From: Candidatus Methanoplasma sp.
GTDB lineage: Archaea > Thermoplasmatota > Thermoplasmata > Methanomassiliicoccales > Methanomethylophilaceae
Direction: 5' to 3'
Length of the DNA stretch: 64,000 bases
Assembly: GCA_031256955.1 (NCBI GenBank)
Contig: JAIRPP010000012.1
Location: forward strand, 60,383 to 124,382
In this document: piece by piece, positions 18,295-26,542 of the stretch
How the letters are laid out: each line of letters begins with the position of its first letter
Numbering within the stretch: the stretch's first letter is position 1
The notes under the pieces: generated by a model
Told to the model about the DNA's origin: nothing
Seen by the model: the letters and a program-made list of their open reading frames with translations, nothing else
The model's database searches: none
Position numbers and translations under genes: made by a program

Positions 18295-18624
18295 ATGGAA
18301 GAGGAGAAGATCGGCAAGCTGGTCCGCGACAAGATCCCGCACATCATAGCGTCGGGCGGGGACGAGCCCGTGTTCAGGATGATGGGCGACGCCGAATACC
18401 TGGAGGAGCTCAGGAGGAAGCTCCTGGAGGAGGTGTCCGAGTACATGGGGGACGGGAGCATGGAGGAGCTGGCGGACGTGTACCAGGTGGTCTGCTCCAT
18501 AGCGGAGCACGTCGGCGGGGGCAGGAGGGAGCTGGAGTACATAAGCTTCGAGAAGTCCGTCGAGCGCGGGGGGTTCGAGGGCAGGGTGTACCTGGAATCG
18601 GTCAGGAGGGGGGCGCTCAGGTGA
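18295..18624 (+). CDS. MazG-like nucleotide pyrophosphohydrolase
   Basis: 109 residues, all-alpha. KLVRDKIPHII at the start and the metal-binding acidic pairs KLLEEVSEYM and MEELADVYQVVCSI are the hallmark of the MazG/PRA-PH superfamily group usually annotated 'phosphoribosyl-ATP pyrophosphohydrolase-like'. These enzymes hydrolyse nucleoside triphosphates to monophosphates, often for house-cleaning. The protein is a stand-alone single domain and no histidine genes are nearby, so a histidine-pathway role is unlikely. Alternative start codons are not apparent. It is monocistronic between two minus-strand genes. Confidence 0.85.
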   Translation: MEEEKIGKLVRDKIPHIIASGGDEPVFRMMGDAEYLEELRRKLLEEVSEYMGDGSMEELADVYQVVCSIAEHVGGGRRELEYISFEKSVERGGFEGRVYLESVRRGALR

Positions 18625-18801
18625 TTCGGGCGGGGCGGCCCCCGATGTCGGGCGCGACGGAAAGGCGCAGTAAAAGGGAGAGAACCGGGGGTCGCCAATC
18701 TGACGCACCTTGTCCGGCATTACCTCATCGATCCGATCATATCGCAGCTATTCAATCCCGATCTCGCGACGGTGGGGCCAGGCCTTCCCGCCGCGCCCCC
18801 C

Positions 18802-20094
18802 TCACGGCCCGAGGCAGTCTATCGGGGCCTCGATTATCCCGTCCTCCCTGCGGATCGCTATCTGCCCGGTGACGTTCAGGATCATCAGGAAGGACGGCTC
18901 CCTCAGCCCGCCGCTGACCATCTTGTCCCTCAGCCTGTTCAGGTTCCTCGTCGCTTTCTCGAACTCGCTCGTCCCCATCTTCGCCTCTATCGCGCCCCAC
19001 CTGCCGTCTTTCAGCTGTATGACGAAATCCACTTCCAGCCCGCTGTTGTCGCTGTAGTAGCACACTTCTCCGCCCAGATCCGCGACATAGATGCAGAGGT
19101 CCCTGTAGCACAGCGATTCGAACAGGAGCCCCGCTGTGTTCGGGTCCCTCTCCAGCTCCCCCGGCCCGTTGCAGATCGCGGCGGCGGCCAGGGACGGGTC
19201 GGTCAGGTGGCGCTTGGGCGACGAGCGCATGCGGGTGGCAGAGCGGAGATTCGGGCTCCACCCGCTCTGTTCCTCCAGCAGGAACAGCCTCTTCAGCGCC
19301 CCCAGATAGTCCGCCACGGTGTTCTCGCTGGGCCCCCTCCCGCCCTTTCCCGCCATGTCCGACGCTATGGATCTCAGGGTGGCGCAGGTGGCTGTGTTCC
19401 TAGCTATCGACATGACGATCTTCTTCATCTTTTCCGGGCTGCGTTTCCTGCCGTCCACGCGGGAGGAATCGTGATCATATAGGATTTCCAGATACGCCTT
19501 CGGGATCTCCACAGAGTCCTCGTCGCTCATCTGCATCGCATCCGGCCATCCGCCCCTGCAGATCAGACGGACCGCCTTGCTGTAATTCAGTGACGAATAC
19601 GTCGTCTCGAACGCCTTCCCGTCGAACAGTCCGGATAAAGACACGGCTCCGTTGCTGTATCCATATTCGAAGAGGGACATCGTGCGCATCTTCAACAGCG
19701 CGAACCTTCCCGCCCCGCTGTGCGCGGTGGCCTTGTCGGAAGGGAGGTAGGATCCGGTGAAGAGGAACAGCCCCTTCTTTCTAGACGCATCGATCTTCAG
19801 GCGGGCGGAGTCCCACAGGCCCGGCAGCTCCTGCCATTCGTCGATTAGCCTCGGGCGCTCCCCGCTGAGTGCGCTTTGAGGATCCAATTGAGCTAGCCTT
19901 CTCGATACGTCGTTTGCCATAGAGATCGCAGATTTCGAATGCATCATGCCTGTCCAGGATTTGCCGCACCATTTGGGCCCTGTGATCAGGACTCCTCCAT
20001 GAATGGATAAAAGCCTCTTCACCTTATTGTCAATTAGGCGGGGCTTGTACGCGTCCCTTATATCCTCAGCTGGCAGATCTGCGTTTTCGCCCAT
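18802..20094 (-). CDS. DUF4143-type AAA ATPase with C-terminal nuclease-like domain (paralogue 1)
   Basis: 430 residues from the ATG at 20094. Walker A is TGPKWCGKSWTG near residue 40, Walker B RLIDEWQELPG near 85, and a sensor-like LFLFTGSYLP follows. The C-terminal DUF4143 region ends with a PD-(D/E)XK-like motif (SGLEVDFVIQLKDGRWGAIEAKMG). The role of these ATPases is unknown. The annotated frame could start upstream at 20142, but ATG 20094 aligns with the paralogue at 45726 and lies 26-30 nt after a box reading CATAAATATG on this strand (20117-20126), so the mRNA is probably leaderless. Direct repeats lie immediately upstream of the box. The paralogue at 45726 shares the Walker motifs and the SPKRH-(L/F)-(T/A)-DPSLAAA stretch. 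Confidence 0.85.
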   Translation of the reverse strand: MGENADLPAEDIRDAYKPRLIDNKVKRLLSIHGGVLITGPKWCGKSWTGMMHSKSAISMANDVSRRLAQLDPQSALSGERPRLIDEWQELPGLWDSARLKIDASRKKGLFLFTGSYLPSDKATAHSGAGRFALLKMRTMSLFEYGYSNGAVSLSGLFDGKAFETTYSSLNYSKAVRLICRGGWPDAMQMSDEDSVEIPKAYLEILYDHDSSRVDGRKRSPEKMKKIVMSIARNTATCATLRSIASDMAGKGGRGPSENTVADYLGALKRLFLLEEQSGWSPNLRSATRMRSSPKRHLTDPSLAAAAICNGPGELERDPNTAGLLFESLCYRDLCIYVADLGGEVCYYSDNSGLEVDFVIQLKDGRWGAIEAKMGTSEFEKATRNLNRLRDKMVSGGLREPSFLMILNVTGQIAIRREDGIIEAPIDCLGP

Positions 20095-20125
20095 CGTCAA
20101 TGCATGGATCAATGCATATTTATGA

Positions 20126-20190
20126 TTTTGCAGATGATCCATTGACTGTTTTGCAGATGATCCATTGACGCTTTTTCAGTAGGATTCTGT
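20126..20190 (-). repeat. Tandem operator-like repeats, 23-bp period, upstream of DUF4143 paralogue 1
   Basis: Two identical 21-base copies start at 20126 and 20149 on the plus strand (TTTTGCAGATGATCCATTGA and one more C) and a decayed third begins at 20172 (TTTTTCAG, then G). The period is exactly 23 bp. They sit just upstream of the TATA box of the minus-strand gene starting at 20094, where a repressor or activator would act. The rest of 20191-20355 contains no gene. Confidence 0.75.
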
Positions 20191-20418
20191 CTGCAGACGC
20201 CAGGGGCGGCATGACGGGCCCCGACGGGATCGTCGCGGCGACTATCCATGGTTCTCGCAGTTCCGCCCGCCTCGCCCCGGCCTCCGCGTTTCCGCCGCCC
20301 CTCCGGAGTAATACTAACTGTATTCGCCACGCTTATAGCCTAGCCCCGATCCTACATGCGCCCGGTGCGATATGGCGACGACCCGTACACATGGCCCGAT
20401 CGGGGCGGAGGCGGCCCC

Positions 20419-21666
20419 ATGACTTCGGAGATACTCATAATGAACGAGAAATGCGTGGCGATAGCGGCGGACAGCGCCGTCACCGTCGGGTCGGGGGCGA
20501 GGAAGGTGTTCGAGGCGGACAAGCTGTTCTCCCTGTCCGGATCCCAGCCCATAGGGGTCATGTTCTACGGCGGCGCGAGCATCGGTGACGTGCCCGTGAG
20601 CGTCCTCGTGTCGGAGTACCGCTCCAGGCCGGGCGCGGATTTCAGGACGCTCGACGACTGCGTCCGCGACTTCATGGGGTTCGTGGAGCGCGGCGGGGGA
20701 GAGTCCTTCGAGTCCAACCCGCTGATCACGGCGGACCGCGTGGAGAGGGAGGCGGCCATGCAGGCGATCGATCTGCTGGATTCCATATCGAGGGAGATGC
20801 GGTCGGGCGGCCGCGAGTCCACCCGGGGCGCGCCCCGCGCGAACGAGATCATGAGGGAGAGGCTCGGGGCGATCTCCGCGGACGAGGGGGAGGCGTCGTT
20901 CATGCTGTCCAGGCTGGAGGCGAGCGCGGAGGTCCGGGAGGCGATAGACCGCTCCCCGCTCTGCAGGGGGGAGCCCCTCGATCGCGGGCTCCTGCTGTCC
21001 CTCCTATCCAAGGTCCTCGCGTCCGGCGGGAGCAAGAGGAGGTCCACGGGCGTGGTGATCGCGGGATACGGGTCGGACGAGCCCTTCCCGTCGTTCAGGG
21101 AGATAGCGGTCGACGGAGTCTTCTACAGGGGCCCCGTCTACAGGGAGGTGTCTTCCAAGAAGATAGGAGTCGGCACGCGCTCGTGGATAGAGCCCTTCGC
21201 GCAGGACGACGTGGTCCGGACGTACATGTACGGGTTCGACGAGGAGATGATGGTTAAGATGCTAGCGGACATGGAGCATCTGTGGAACACCGCTATGGAC
21301 GAGCTCGTGGACCGCATCGGCGGGAACGAGGATGTAAAGAATGAAACGAGGGAAAAGAACCGCCATAGGGTGGCGGAGTATGGCAGACACTTCTGGAGAT
21401 GCTGCACGGAGAGGTCTTACAGGCCGATCCAAGATGCGGTGCGCTATCTGTCCAAGGGGGAGATGGCGGAGATGGCCGAATCGCTCATAGGCATCACCTC
21501 TCTGAAAAGGCGCGTATCCAACGACATAGAGAGCGTGGGCGGGCCGATCGACGTAGCGGTCATATCCAAGAGCGAAGGGTTAATATGGGTCAAACGCAAA
21601 CACTATTTCAACCTGGATCTCAATCCGAGGTACGTGGATCGCAGGAGGCCTGAGAGAGATGTATGA
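20419..21666 (+). CDS. Ntn-hydrolase, proteasome beta-like, with long C-terminal extension
   Basis: 415 residues. The N-terminus resembles a proteasome beta subunit: counting the residue after Met as Thr1, the sequence TSEILIMNEKCVAIAADSAV puts Asp at position 17 exactly, and Lys34 in ADKLF aligns with catalytic Lys33 of proteasomes (KLF in Thermoplasma too). PIGVMFYGGASIG then matches the usual G-x-x-G-D region without the Asp. The remaining 300 residues are helical and unfamiliar. The ATG at 20419 has GGAGG seven bases upstream. An in-frame ATG at 20356, about 25 nt after a TATA-like CTTATAG, would add a 21-residue propeptide. It overlaps the next small gene. Peptidase activity is inferred. 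Confidence 0.65.
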   Translation: MTSEILIMNEKCVAIAADSAVTVGSGARKVFEADKLFSLSGSQPIGVMFYGGASIGDVPVSVLVSEYRSRPGADFRTLDDCVRDFMGFVERGGGESFESNPLITADRVEREAAMQAIDLLDSISREMRSGGRESTRGAPRANEIMRERLGAISADEGEASFMLSRLEASAEVREAIDRSPLCRGEPLDRGLLLSLLSKVLASGGSKRRSTGVVIAGYGSDEPFPSFREIAVDGVFYRGPVYREVSSKKIGVGTRSWIEPFAQDDVVRTYMYGFDEEMMVKMLADMEHLWNTAMDELVDRIGGNEDVKNETREKNRHRVAEYGRHFWRCCTERSYRPIQDAVRYLSKGEMAEMAESLIGITSLKRRVSNDIESVGGPIDVAVISKSEGLIWVKRKHYFNLDLNPRYVDRRRPERDV

Positions 21667-21922
21667 TTCCCCGACAGTGCGCACGAGGCGCCCCATGGAC
21701 AGCAAACCCATATGGGCTAGAGAGGATACGGACGGATCGAGGAGCAGATCCGACGACGAGTGGGAGAAGACTGGTAAGGCTGAAGCCCAGAAGCTCCTGG
21801 CAATACTCCAGGAGATACGTGAGAAAGAAGGTCCGATAGAAGGGTACGGGATCCCGAAAGAACCCGCGAAAAGGGGGGTCGAGGACTATGAACCCGCATG
21901 GCTCATGGGAGACACGGACTGA
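21659..21922 (+). CDS. Small charged partner of the Ntn hydrolase, function unknown
   Basis: 87 residues, rich in charged side chains (DTDGSRSRSDDEWEKTGKAEAQ) with one probable helix (AQKLLAILQEIREKEG) and an aromatic acidic end (YEPAWLMGDTD). Its ATG lies inside the last codons of the Ntn-hydrolase gene (8-nt overlap), so production of the two should be coupled. GGAGG lies 11 bases upstream; a second ATG (21695) is possible. No known domain recognised. A substrate, adaptor or regulator of the upstream enzyme is a reasonable guess from context only. Confidence 0.6.
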   Translation: MYDSPTVRTRRPMDSKPIWAREDTDGSRSRSDDEWEKTGKAEAQKLLAILQEIREKEGPIEGYGIPKEPAKRGVEDYEPAWLMGDTD

Positions 21923-22102
21923 TTCATGAAGGAAGAATCCGAATGAGTGTGGACGCGGGTCGAGAAACCCAAGGCGGAGAGGCTCCGGAAGGCCGCTCGG
22001 GCAGAGGCCGCGGTCCCTGCCGGCCGCGGGGCGTCCAGCGTCGCCGCGTTTGAGTTAACGTTTAATACTGCCATTCTCTGACACGCACCGGGGAAGTTCT
22101 CT

Positions 22103-23338
22103 ATGAGGATGAGCGACTACCAGATGCAGAGGGTCAGGGACATGTTCTCGTCCCTGAAGGACAAGAGCCCGTTCTACAGAGAGAAGTTCGAGGGGATAGA
22201 CGTTTCGAAGATAGAGACCCAGGAGGAGTTCGAGCGCCTCCCGTTCACGGACAAGGGCGACCTGAGGGGCGCGTACCCCCTCGGGCTCCAGGCGGTCCCC
22301 GACAGGGACGTGGTCAGGATCCACTCCTCCTCGGGAACCACCGGCACCCCCGTCATAATACCGTACACCAAGAAGGACGTGGAGGACTGGGGGACAATGT
22401 TCGAGAGGTGCTACCGCATGGCGGGCCTCAACTCCGACGACCGCGTCCACATAACGCCGGGGTACGGCCTGTGGACCGCGGGGATAGGCTTCCAGCACGG
22501 GGCCGAGAAGCTCGGGGCGATGGCGATACCCATGGGCCCCGGGAACACCGAGAAGCAGCTGTCCATGATGGCGGACCTTGGGTCCACCGTCCTGTGCGCC
22601 ACGTCCTCCTACGCCCTCCTGCTCTCCGAGGAGATAAGGAGGCGCGGCCTGAAGGACAAGATGCGCCTCAAGAAGGGCATAATCGGGTCGGAGCGGTGGG
22701 GCGACAAGATGAGGAGGCGCATCGCCGGCGACCTGGGGGTGGAGCTGTACGACATATACGGCCTCACCGAGATATACGGCCCCGGCATAGGCATAAGCTG
22801 CGACTACAGCAACGGCATACACGTGTGGGACGACTACCTCTACTTCGAGGTCATCGACCCCAAGACCGGGGAGCCGGTCCCCGACGGGCAGACGGGGGAG
22901 CTGGTCATAACCACCCTCCTGAAGGAGGGAGCGCCCCTGGTGAGGTACCGGACGCACGACATAACCAGGATAATCCCCGGGGAGTGCCCGTGCGGGTCCA
23001 GGTTCCCGCGCATAGACATAATAGCCGGGCGCACCGACGACATGGTGAAGGTGAAAGGGGTCAACATATTCCCCGCGCAGTTCGACGAGGCCCTCAGCGC
23101 CACGCCCGGGGCGGAGAGCGAGTACCAGGTGATGATCGATCACCTCGAGGGCAAGGACACGGTGACGCTGTTCTTCGAGACCCTGGCCCCCAAGGGGGAG
23201 AGGGCGGAGCTGGAGAGGGAGGTAATGTCCAGGGTCAAGTCGTCCATAGGCCTGACCGTCATCCCCAAGGCGGTGGACGCGGGAGACCTCCCCCGCAGCG
23301 AGAAGAAGACCAACCGCATCTTCGACAACCGGTACTGA
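22103..23338 (+). CDS. paaK: Phenylacetate-CoA ligase-type adenylate-forming enzyme
   Basis: 411 residues. Activates an aryl or other carboxylic acid to its CoA thioester through an acyl-adenylate. Motifs: the P-loop HSSSGTTGTPVIIPYT near residue 75, YDIYGLTEIYGPG near 218, PLVRYRTHDIT near 280, and the PaaK C-terminal region GRTDDMVKVKGVNIFPAQ. Length is slightly under the 430-440 of typical PaaK, as in archaeal IorA-linked forms. In methanogens these ligases often sit with indolepyruvate oxidoreductase, but none is in this window. An AT box (TTTAATAC near 22058) lies upstream. Its TGA abuts the stop of the convergent rfcS gene. Confidence 0.9.
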   Translation: MRMSDYQMQRVRDMFSSLKDKSPFYREKFEGIDVSKIETQEEFERLPFTDKGDLRGAYPLGLQAVPDRDVVRIHSSSGTTGTPVIIPYTKKDVEDWGTMFERCYRMAGLNSDDRVHITPGYGLWTAGIGFQHGAEKLGAMAIPMGPGNTEKQLSMMADLGSTVLCATSSYALLLSEEIRRRGLKDKMRLKKGIIGSERWGDKMRRRIAGDLGVELYDIYGLTEIYGPGIGISCDYSNGIHVWDDYLYFEVIDPKTGEPVPDGQTGELVITTLLKEGAPLVRYRTHDITRIIPGECPCGSRFPRIDIIAGRTDDMVKVKGVNIFPAQFDEALSATPGAESEYQVMIDHLEGKDTVTLFFETLAPKGERAELEREVMSRVKSSIGLTVIPKAVDAGDLPRSEKKTNRIFDNRY

Positions 23339-24298
23339 TCACCGCTTGCTGCCGCCCACCATCACGAGGTACGCCAGCAGGGCCTCCAGCTGGATCCTCT
23401 CGTTGCTGCCCTCGACTATGCGGAACTCTATCTCGCCGGTCTTGTCCATCAGCCTGACCTTCTCGGAGTCGGTTATAGGCAGGTCGAATATGGCGGAGTG
23501 CATCTGCTTTATCACGTCCTGCCCGGAGAGGCCGTAGACGATCATCAGGTCGTCCAGCCTGTCCCTCGCCTTGGAGAAGTCGCCGGAGAGCGCGGTCTCC
23601 AGCATCTTCCTGACCTCCAGCGGGTTGGCCATGCCGGTGGTCTGGTAGATCACGTCCAGGGTTATCTCCTTCCCCATGGACGCGGCCGCCTGCAGCGAGT
23701 TCACCGACCTCCTGAGGTCCCCGCGGGCCACGTGGATGAGCCCTTCCATCGCGTCCGCGTCGATGTCCACGCCCTCGCCCTCGACTATGCGGCGCAGGTA
23801 CCCCTCCACGTCCTCCCTGGACAGGGGGCTGAACCTGAACACGGCGCACCTGGACTGTATGGGGTCTATTATCTTCGACGAGTAGTTGCAGGACAGTATG
23901 AAGCGGCAAACGGAGGAGTACCTCTCCATGGTCCTCCTGAGGGCGGCCTGCGCGTCGCCGGTGAGCGCGTCCGCCTCGTCCATGAATATTATCTTGAACT
24001 CCGCGTCCCCGATGGGCGCGGTGCGGGCGAACTCCTTGATCTTCCCGCGGACCACGTCTATGCCCCTCTCGTCCGACGCGTTCAGCTCGGTGAAGTTGCT
24101 CCTCCAGTCCTCCCCGAACATCTCCCTCGCCATGGCGAGGGCGCAGGTGGTCTTCCCGGTGCCCGCGGGGCCGGTGAACAGGAGGTGCGACATGTTGCCC
24201 GCCGCAACGTAGGCCTTCAGCCTCTCGGTCACGTGCCTCTGCCCGACCACGTCGCCCAGCGCGCGCGGCCTGTACTTCTCCGTCCAAATCTCGTTCAT
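23339..24298 (-). CDS. rfcS: Replication factor C small subunit (clamp loader)
   Basis: Part of the ATP-driven complex that loads PCNA on DNA. The 319-residue protein begins MNEIWTEKYRPRALGDVVGQ (RFC box II), then Walker A GPAGTGKTT near residue 43, NFTELNASDERG, Walker B FKIIFMDEADAL, the SRC arginine finger in PIQSRCAVFRFSP, and a C-terminal oligomerisation region. Length fits the family (about 315-325). I chose the ATG at 24298, preceded by GAGG at good spacing, rather than upstream extensions. It is divergent from the nif3-cdc6 operon, so two replication genes flank the same intergenic region of about 95 bp. Confidence 0.96.
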   Translation of the reverse strand: MNEIWTEKYRPRALGDVVGQRHVTERLKAYVAAGNMSHLLFTGPAGTGKTTCALAMAREMFGEDWRSNFTELNASDERGIDVVRGKIKEFARTAPIGDAEFKIIFMDEADALTGDAQAALRRTMERYSSVCRFILSCNYSSKIIDPIQSRCAVFRFSPLSREDVEGYLRRIVEGEGVDIDADAMEGLIHVARGDLRRSVNSLQAAASMGKEITLDVIYQTTGMANPLEVRKMLETALSGDFSKARDRLDDLMIVYGLSGQDVIKQMHSAIFDLPITDSEKVRLMDKTGEIEFRIVEGSNERIQLEALLAYLVMVGGSKR

Positions 24299-24392
24299 GG
24301 TCAGCCTCGGCGATCGCGCAGGCGGCTGATAAACTTGTCTAGGGCCGGGGCGGCTATACGATATAATAGTTGCTCGCCCATCCACCGGGCAT

Positions 24393-25355
24393 ATGAAGGT
24401 ATACGACGCCTACAAGCTGGCGATAGAGACGGGCATCAGGCACGACCCCAGGCCGAAGGAGGAGGTTCAGATCGTCCTCGACGAGGCCAGGGAGGCCTAC
24501 GAGAAGCTCCCGGAGGACGAGAAGGCCCTGTTCGACGAGGAGCGCCTCTGGAACCCGTACTCCGACTCCCGCTTCTCGTGGGGGGCGGACATGGCGAAGA
24601 GGGAGAAGGCGGAGAGGCTCATGTGGGGCATAGACATAGGGACCGGGGAGGTCCTGCTCGCGGACCGCCTCAGGGAGAGGGGCGGGAAGGTCTCCGCCGT
24701 GGTCGCCCACCACCCCGTCGGCATGTCCAAGACCCCGTTCCCGGAGGTCATGAGGATGCAGGCGGACATGTTCCACGGCGCGGGCGTGCCCATCAACATA
24801 GCCGAGGGGCTGATGAAGGGCAGGATGGACGAGGTCTCCCGCAACGTCCTCGGGTCCAACTACAACCAGCCCGTGGACGCGGCCAGGCTGCTGGAGATAC
24901 CGATGTTCAACATCCACTCGCCCGCCGACAACATGGTCGACGAGCGCATGGGGGAGATATTCGAGAGGGAGAGGCCCAAGTACCTGGAGGACATAGTCAA
25001 GGCGCTCCTGAAGGAGCCCGAGTTCGCCCAGGCGGCCAGGTACAACGACCCCCCGAAGATCATAGTGGGCGGCAAGAAGAGCCGCTGCGGCAAGATCGTC
25101 GCGAAGATGACCGGGGGGACCTCGGGGCCGAAGGAGATCTACGCCGCGCTGGCGCAGGCGGGCGTGGGGACGGTGGTCGGGATGCACTTCCCGGAGAGCC
25201 ACGTCGAGGAGGCCAAGAGGTGCAACGTCAACATGGTGGTGTCCGGCCACATGGCGTCCGACTCCCTAGGTATCAACCTGATATGCGACGTGTGGGAGAA
25301 GAAGGGGATAGAGGTCCTCGGGTGCTCCGGGTTCACCAGGTTCAGCAGGAACTGA
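24393..25355 (+). CDS. NIF3/DUF34 family metal-binding protein
   Basis: 320 residues. The family (also called GTP cyclohydrolase I type 2-like) binds two metals; the histidines are visible in VVAHHPVG near residue 108 and FNIHSPADN near 170, with C-terminal GMHFPESH and VVSGHMASD. An N-terminal extension of about 80 residues precedes the usual start, as in other archaeal members. Its biochemical role is unsettled. The ATG is about 25-30 nt downstream of GATATAATA (24360-24368), so the message is nearly leaderless. One base separates its TGA from the ATG of the Orc1/Cdc6 gene, with which it must be co-transcribed. Confidence 0.85.
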   Translation: MKVYDAYKLAIETGIRHDPRPKEEVQIVLDEAREAYEKLPEDEKALFDEERLWNPYSDSRFSWGADMAKREKAERLMWGIDIGTGEVLLADRLRERGGKVSAVVAHHPVGMSKTPFPEVMRMQADMFHGAGVPINIAEGLMKGRMDEVSRNVLGSNYNQPVDAARLLEIPMFNIHSPADNMVDERMGEIFERERPKYLEDIVKALLKEPEFAQAARYNDPPKIIVGGKKSRCGKIVAKMTGGTSGPKEIYAALAQAGVGTVVGMHFPESHVEEAKRCNVNMVVSGHMASDSLGINLICDVWEKKGIEVLGCSGFTRFSRN

Positions 25356-25356
25356 G

Positions 25357-26541
25357 ATGTTCGAGAAAGCGTCCGCCATAATAAAGGACGGCTCCAAGCT
25401 GTCCTTCGACTACGTCCCGGCCAGGATAGTGCACAGGGAGGAGCAGACCCGGCGCATGGAGACCCTGTTCAGGCCGCTGGTGGAGGAGGGCAGGCCGTGC
25501 TCCGCGTTCCTGTTCGGGAGCGTGGGGACGGGGAAGACCGTCACCGCCAGGCGCTTCTGCGAGGACATGGCGGCGCACTGCGCGTCCAAGGGGCTGGGCA
25601 TGGAGCGCGTCCTGATAAACTGCAGGATAAGGAGCACGGAGCACGGCGTGATCTACCACCTGCTGAGGCACTACGACCCGGGGTGGCCCGACAGGGGCTT
25701 CTCCGCCGACGACATGCTGAGGGCGCTCAGGAAGAAGGCGGAGCAGTCGGCCAAGCCGCTGGTGGTGGTCCTCGACGAGGCGGACGTGCTGCTGAAGAGC
25801 GGCAACAGGGACCTGGTGTACCAGCTGTCCAGGCTGAGCGAGGAGATGAGGCCCCCCGCGTCCGTGTCCCTGATCCTGATCTCCCAGTACTCCGTGTCCG
25901 AGAAGATAGACGACGCAAGCGCGTCCAGCTTCAAGAGGGCCAACACGGTCCGGTTCGACCGCTACACCCGCGACGAGCTGAGGGACATAATAGAGTCCAG
26001 GGCGGAGGAGGCCCTCGTGCAGGGCGCCATGAGCCCGGAGGTCATGGACCTGCTGGCGGACATGTCCCGCGAGTACGGGGACGCGAGGCTGGCGATAGAG
26101 CTCATCGAGAGGACCGCGTCCATAGCGGAGGGCGGGGCCGAGGGCCGCATAACCGCGGACGACGCCAGGTCCGCCAACGCGATGATATACAGCAACGTCT
26201 CCGAGAGCAAGCTGGCCGACCTGGACTGCAAGAGGAAGCTCGCCCTCCTGGCGGTCTCCAGGTCCATGAAGGGGAGCCCGTTCGTCAGCATAACCGCGGC
26301 GGAGAAGACCTACGCGGTCGTGTGCGAGGAATACGGGCAGGAGGCCAGGAAGCACACCCAGTTCTGGACGTACATCCAGGACCTGGAGGGCGCGGGGCTG
26401 CTGGAGACGGCGGTCAGGAGCGAGGCGGAGGGCGGCAGGGTCACGTACATATCGATACCGGACATCCCCCCCAAGGAGCTCGCCAGGAAGCTGGAGATCC
26501 TCCTGGACGCCCCGTCCGGATGCGACGAGTGCAGGTACTGA
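25357..26541 (+). CDS. cdc6: Orc1/Cdc6-type replication initiator
   Basis: 394 residues. Binds origins and helps load MCM. It has the AAA+ module with Walker A LFGSVGTGKTVTARRF near residue 50, LINCRIRSTEHGVIYHLL (the Cdc6/Orc1 signature 'N-C-(R)-x(2)-x-T'), Walker B LVVVLDEADVLL near 140, sensor 1 LILISQYS, and sensor 2 YGDARLAIELIERT. A C-terminal winged helix follows (ITAAEKTYAVVCEEY...FWTYIQDLEGAGLLE). Length is typical. It is second in an operon with nif3 and followed after one base by the tRNA thiolation gene. Origins often lie beside such genes; I see no clear ORB repeat in 24299-24392. Confidence 0.95.
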   Translation: MFEKASAIIKDGSKLSFDYVPARIVHREEQTRRMETLFRPLVEEGRPCSAFLFGSVGTGKTVTARRFCEDMAAHCASKGLGMERVLINCRIRSTEHGVIYHLLRHYDPGWPDRGFSADDMLRALRKKAEQSAKPLVVVLDEADVLLKSGNRDLVYQLSRLSEEMRPPASVSLILISQYSVSEKIDDASASSFKRANTVRFDRYTRDELRDIIESRAEEALVQGAMSPEVMDLLADMSREYGDARLAIELIERTASIAEGGAEGRITADDARSANAMIYSNVSESKLADLDCKRKLALLAVSRSMKGSPFVSITAAEKTYAVVCEEYGQEARKHTQFWTYIQDLEGAGLLETAVRSEAEGGRVTYISIPDIPPKELARKLEILLDAPSGCDECRY

Positions 26542-26542
26542 C

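Noticed and set aside
24299..24392. Replication origin beside Orc1/Cdc6
   Set aside because: The short divergent region has only promoter elements; I see no ORB-like inverted repeats or long AT-rich unwinding element.
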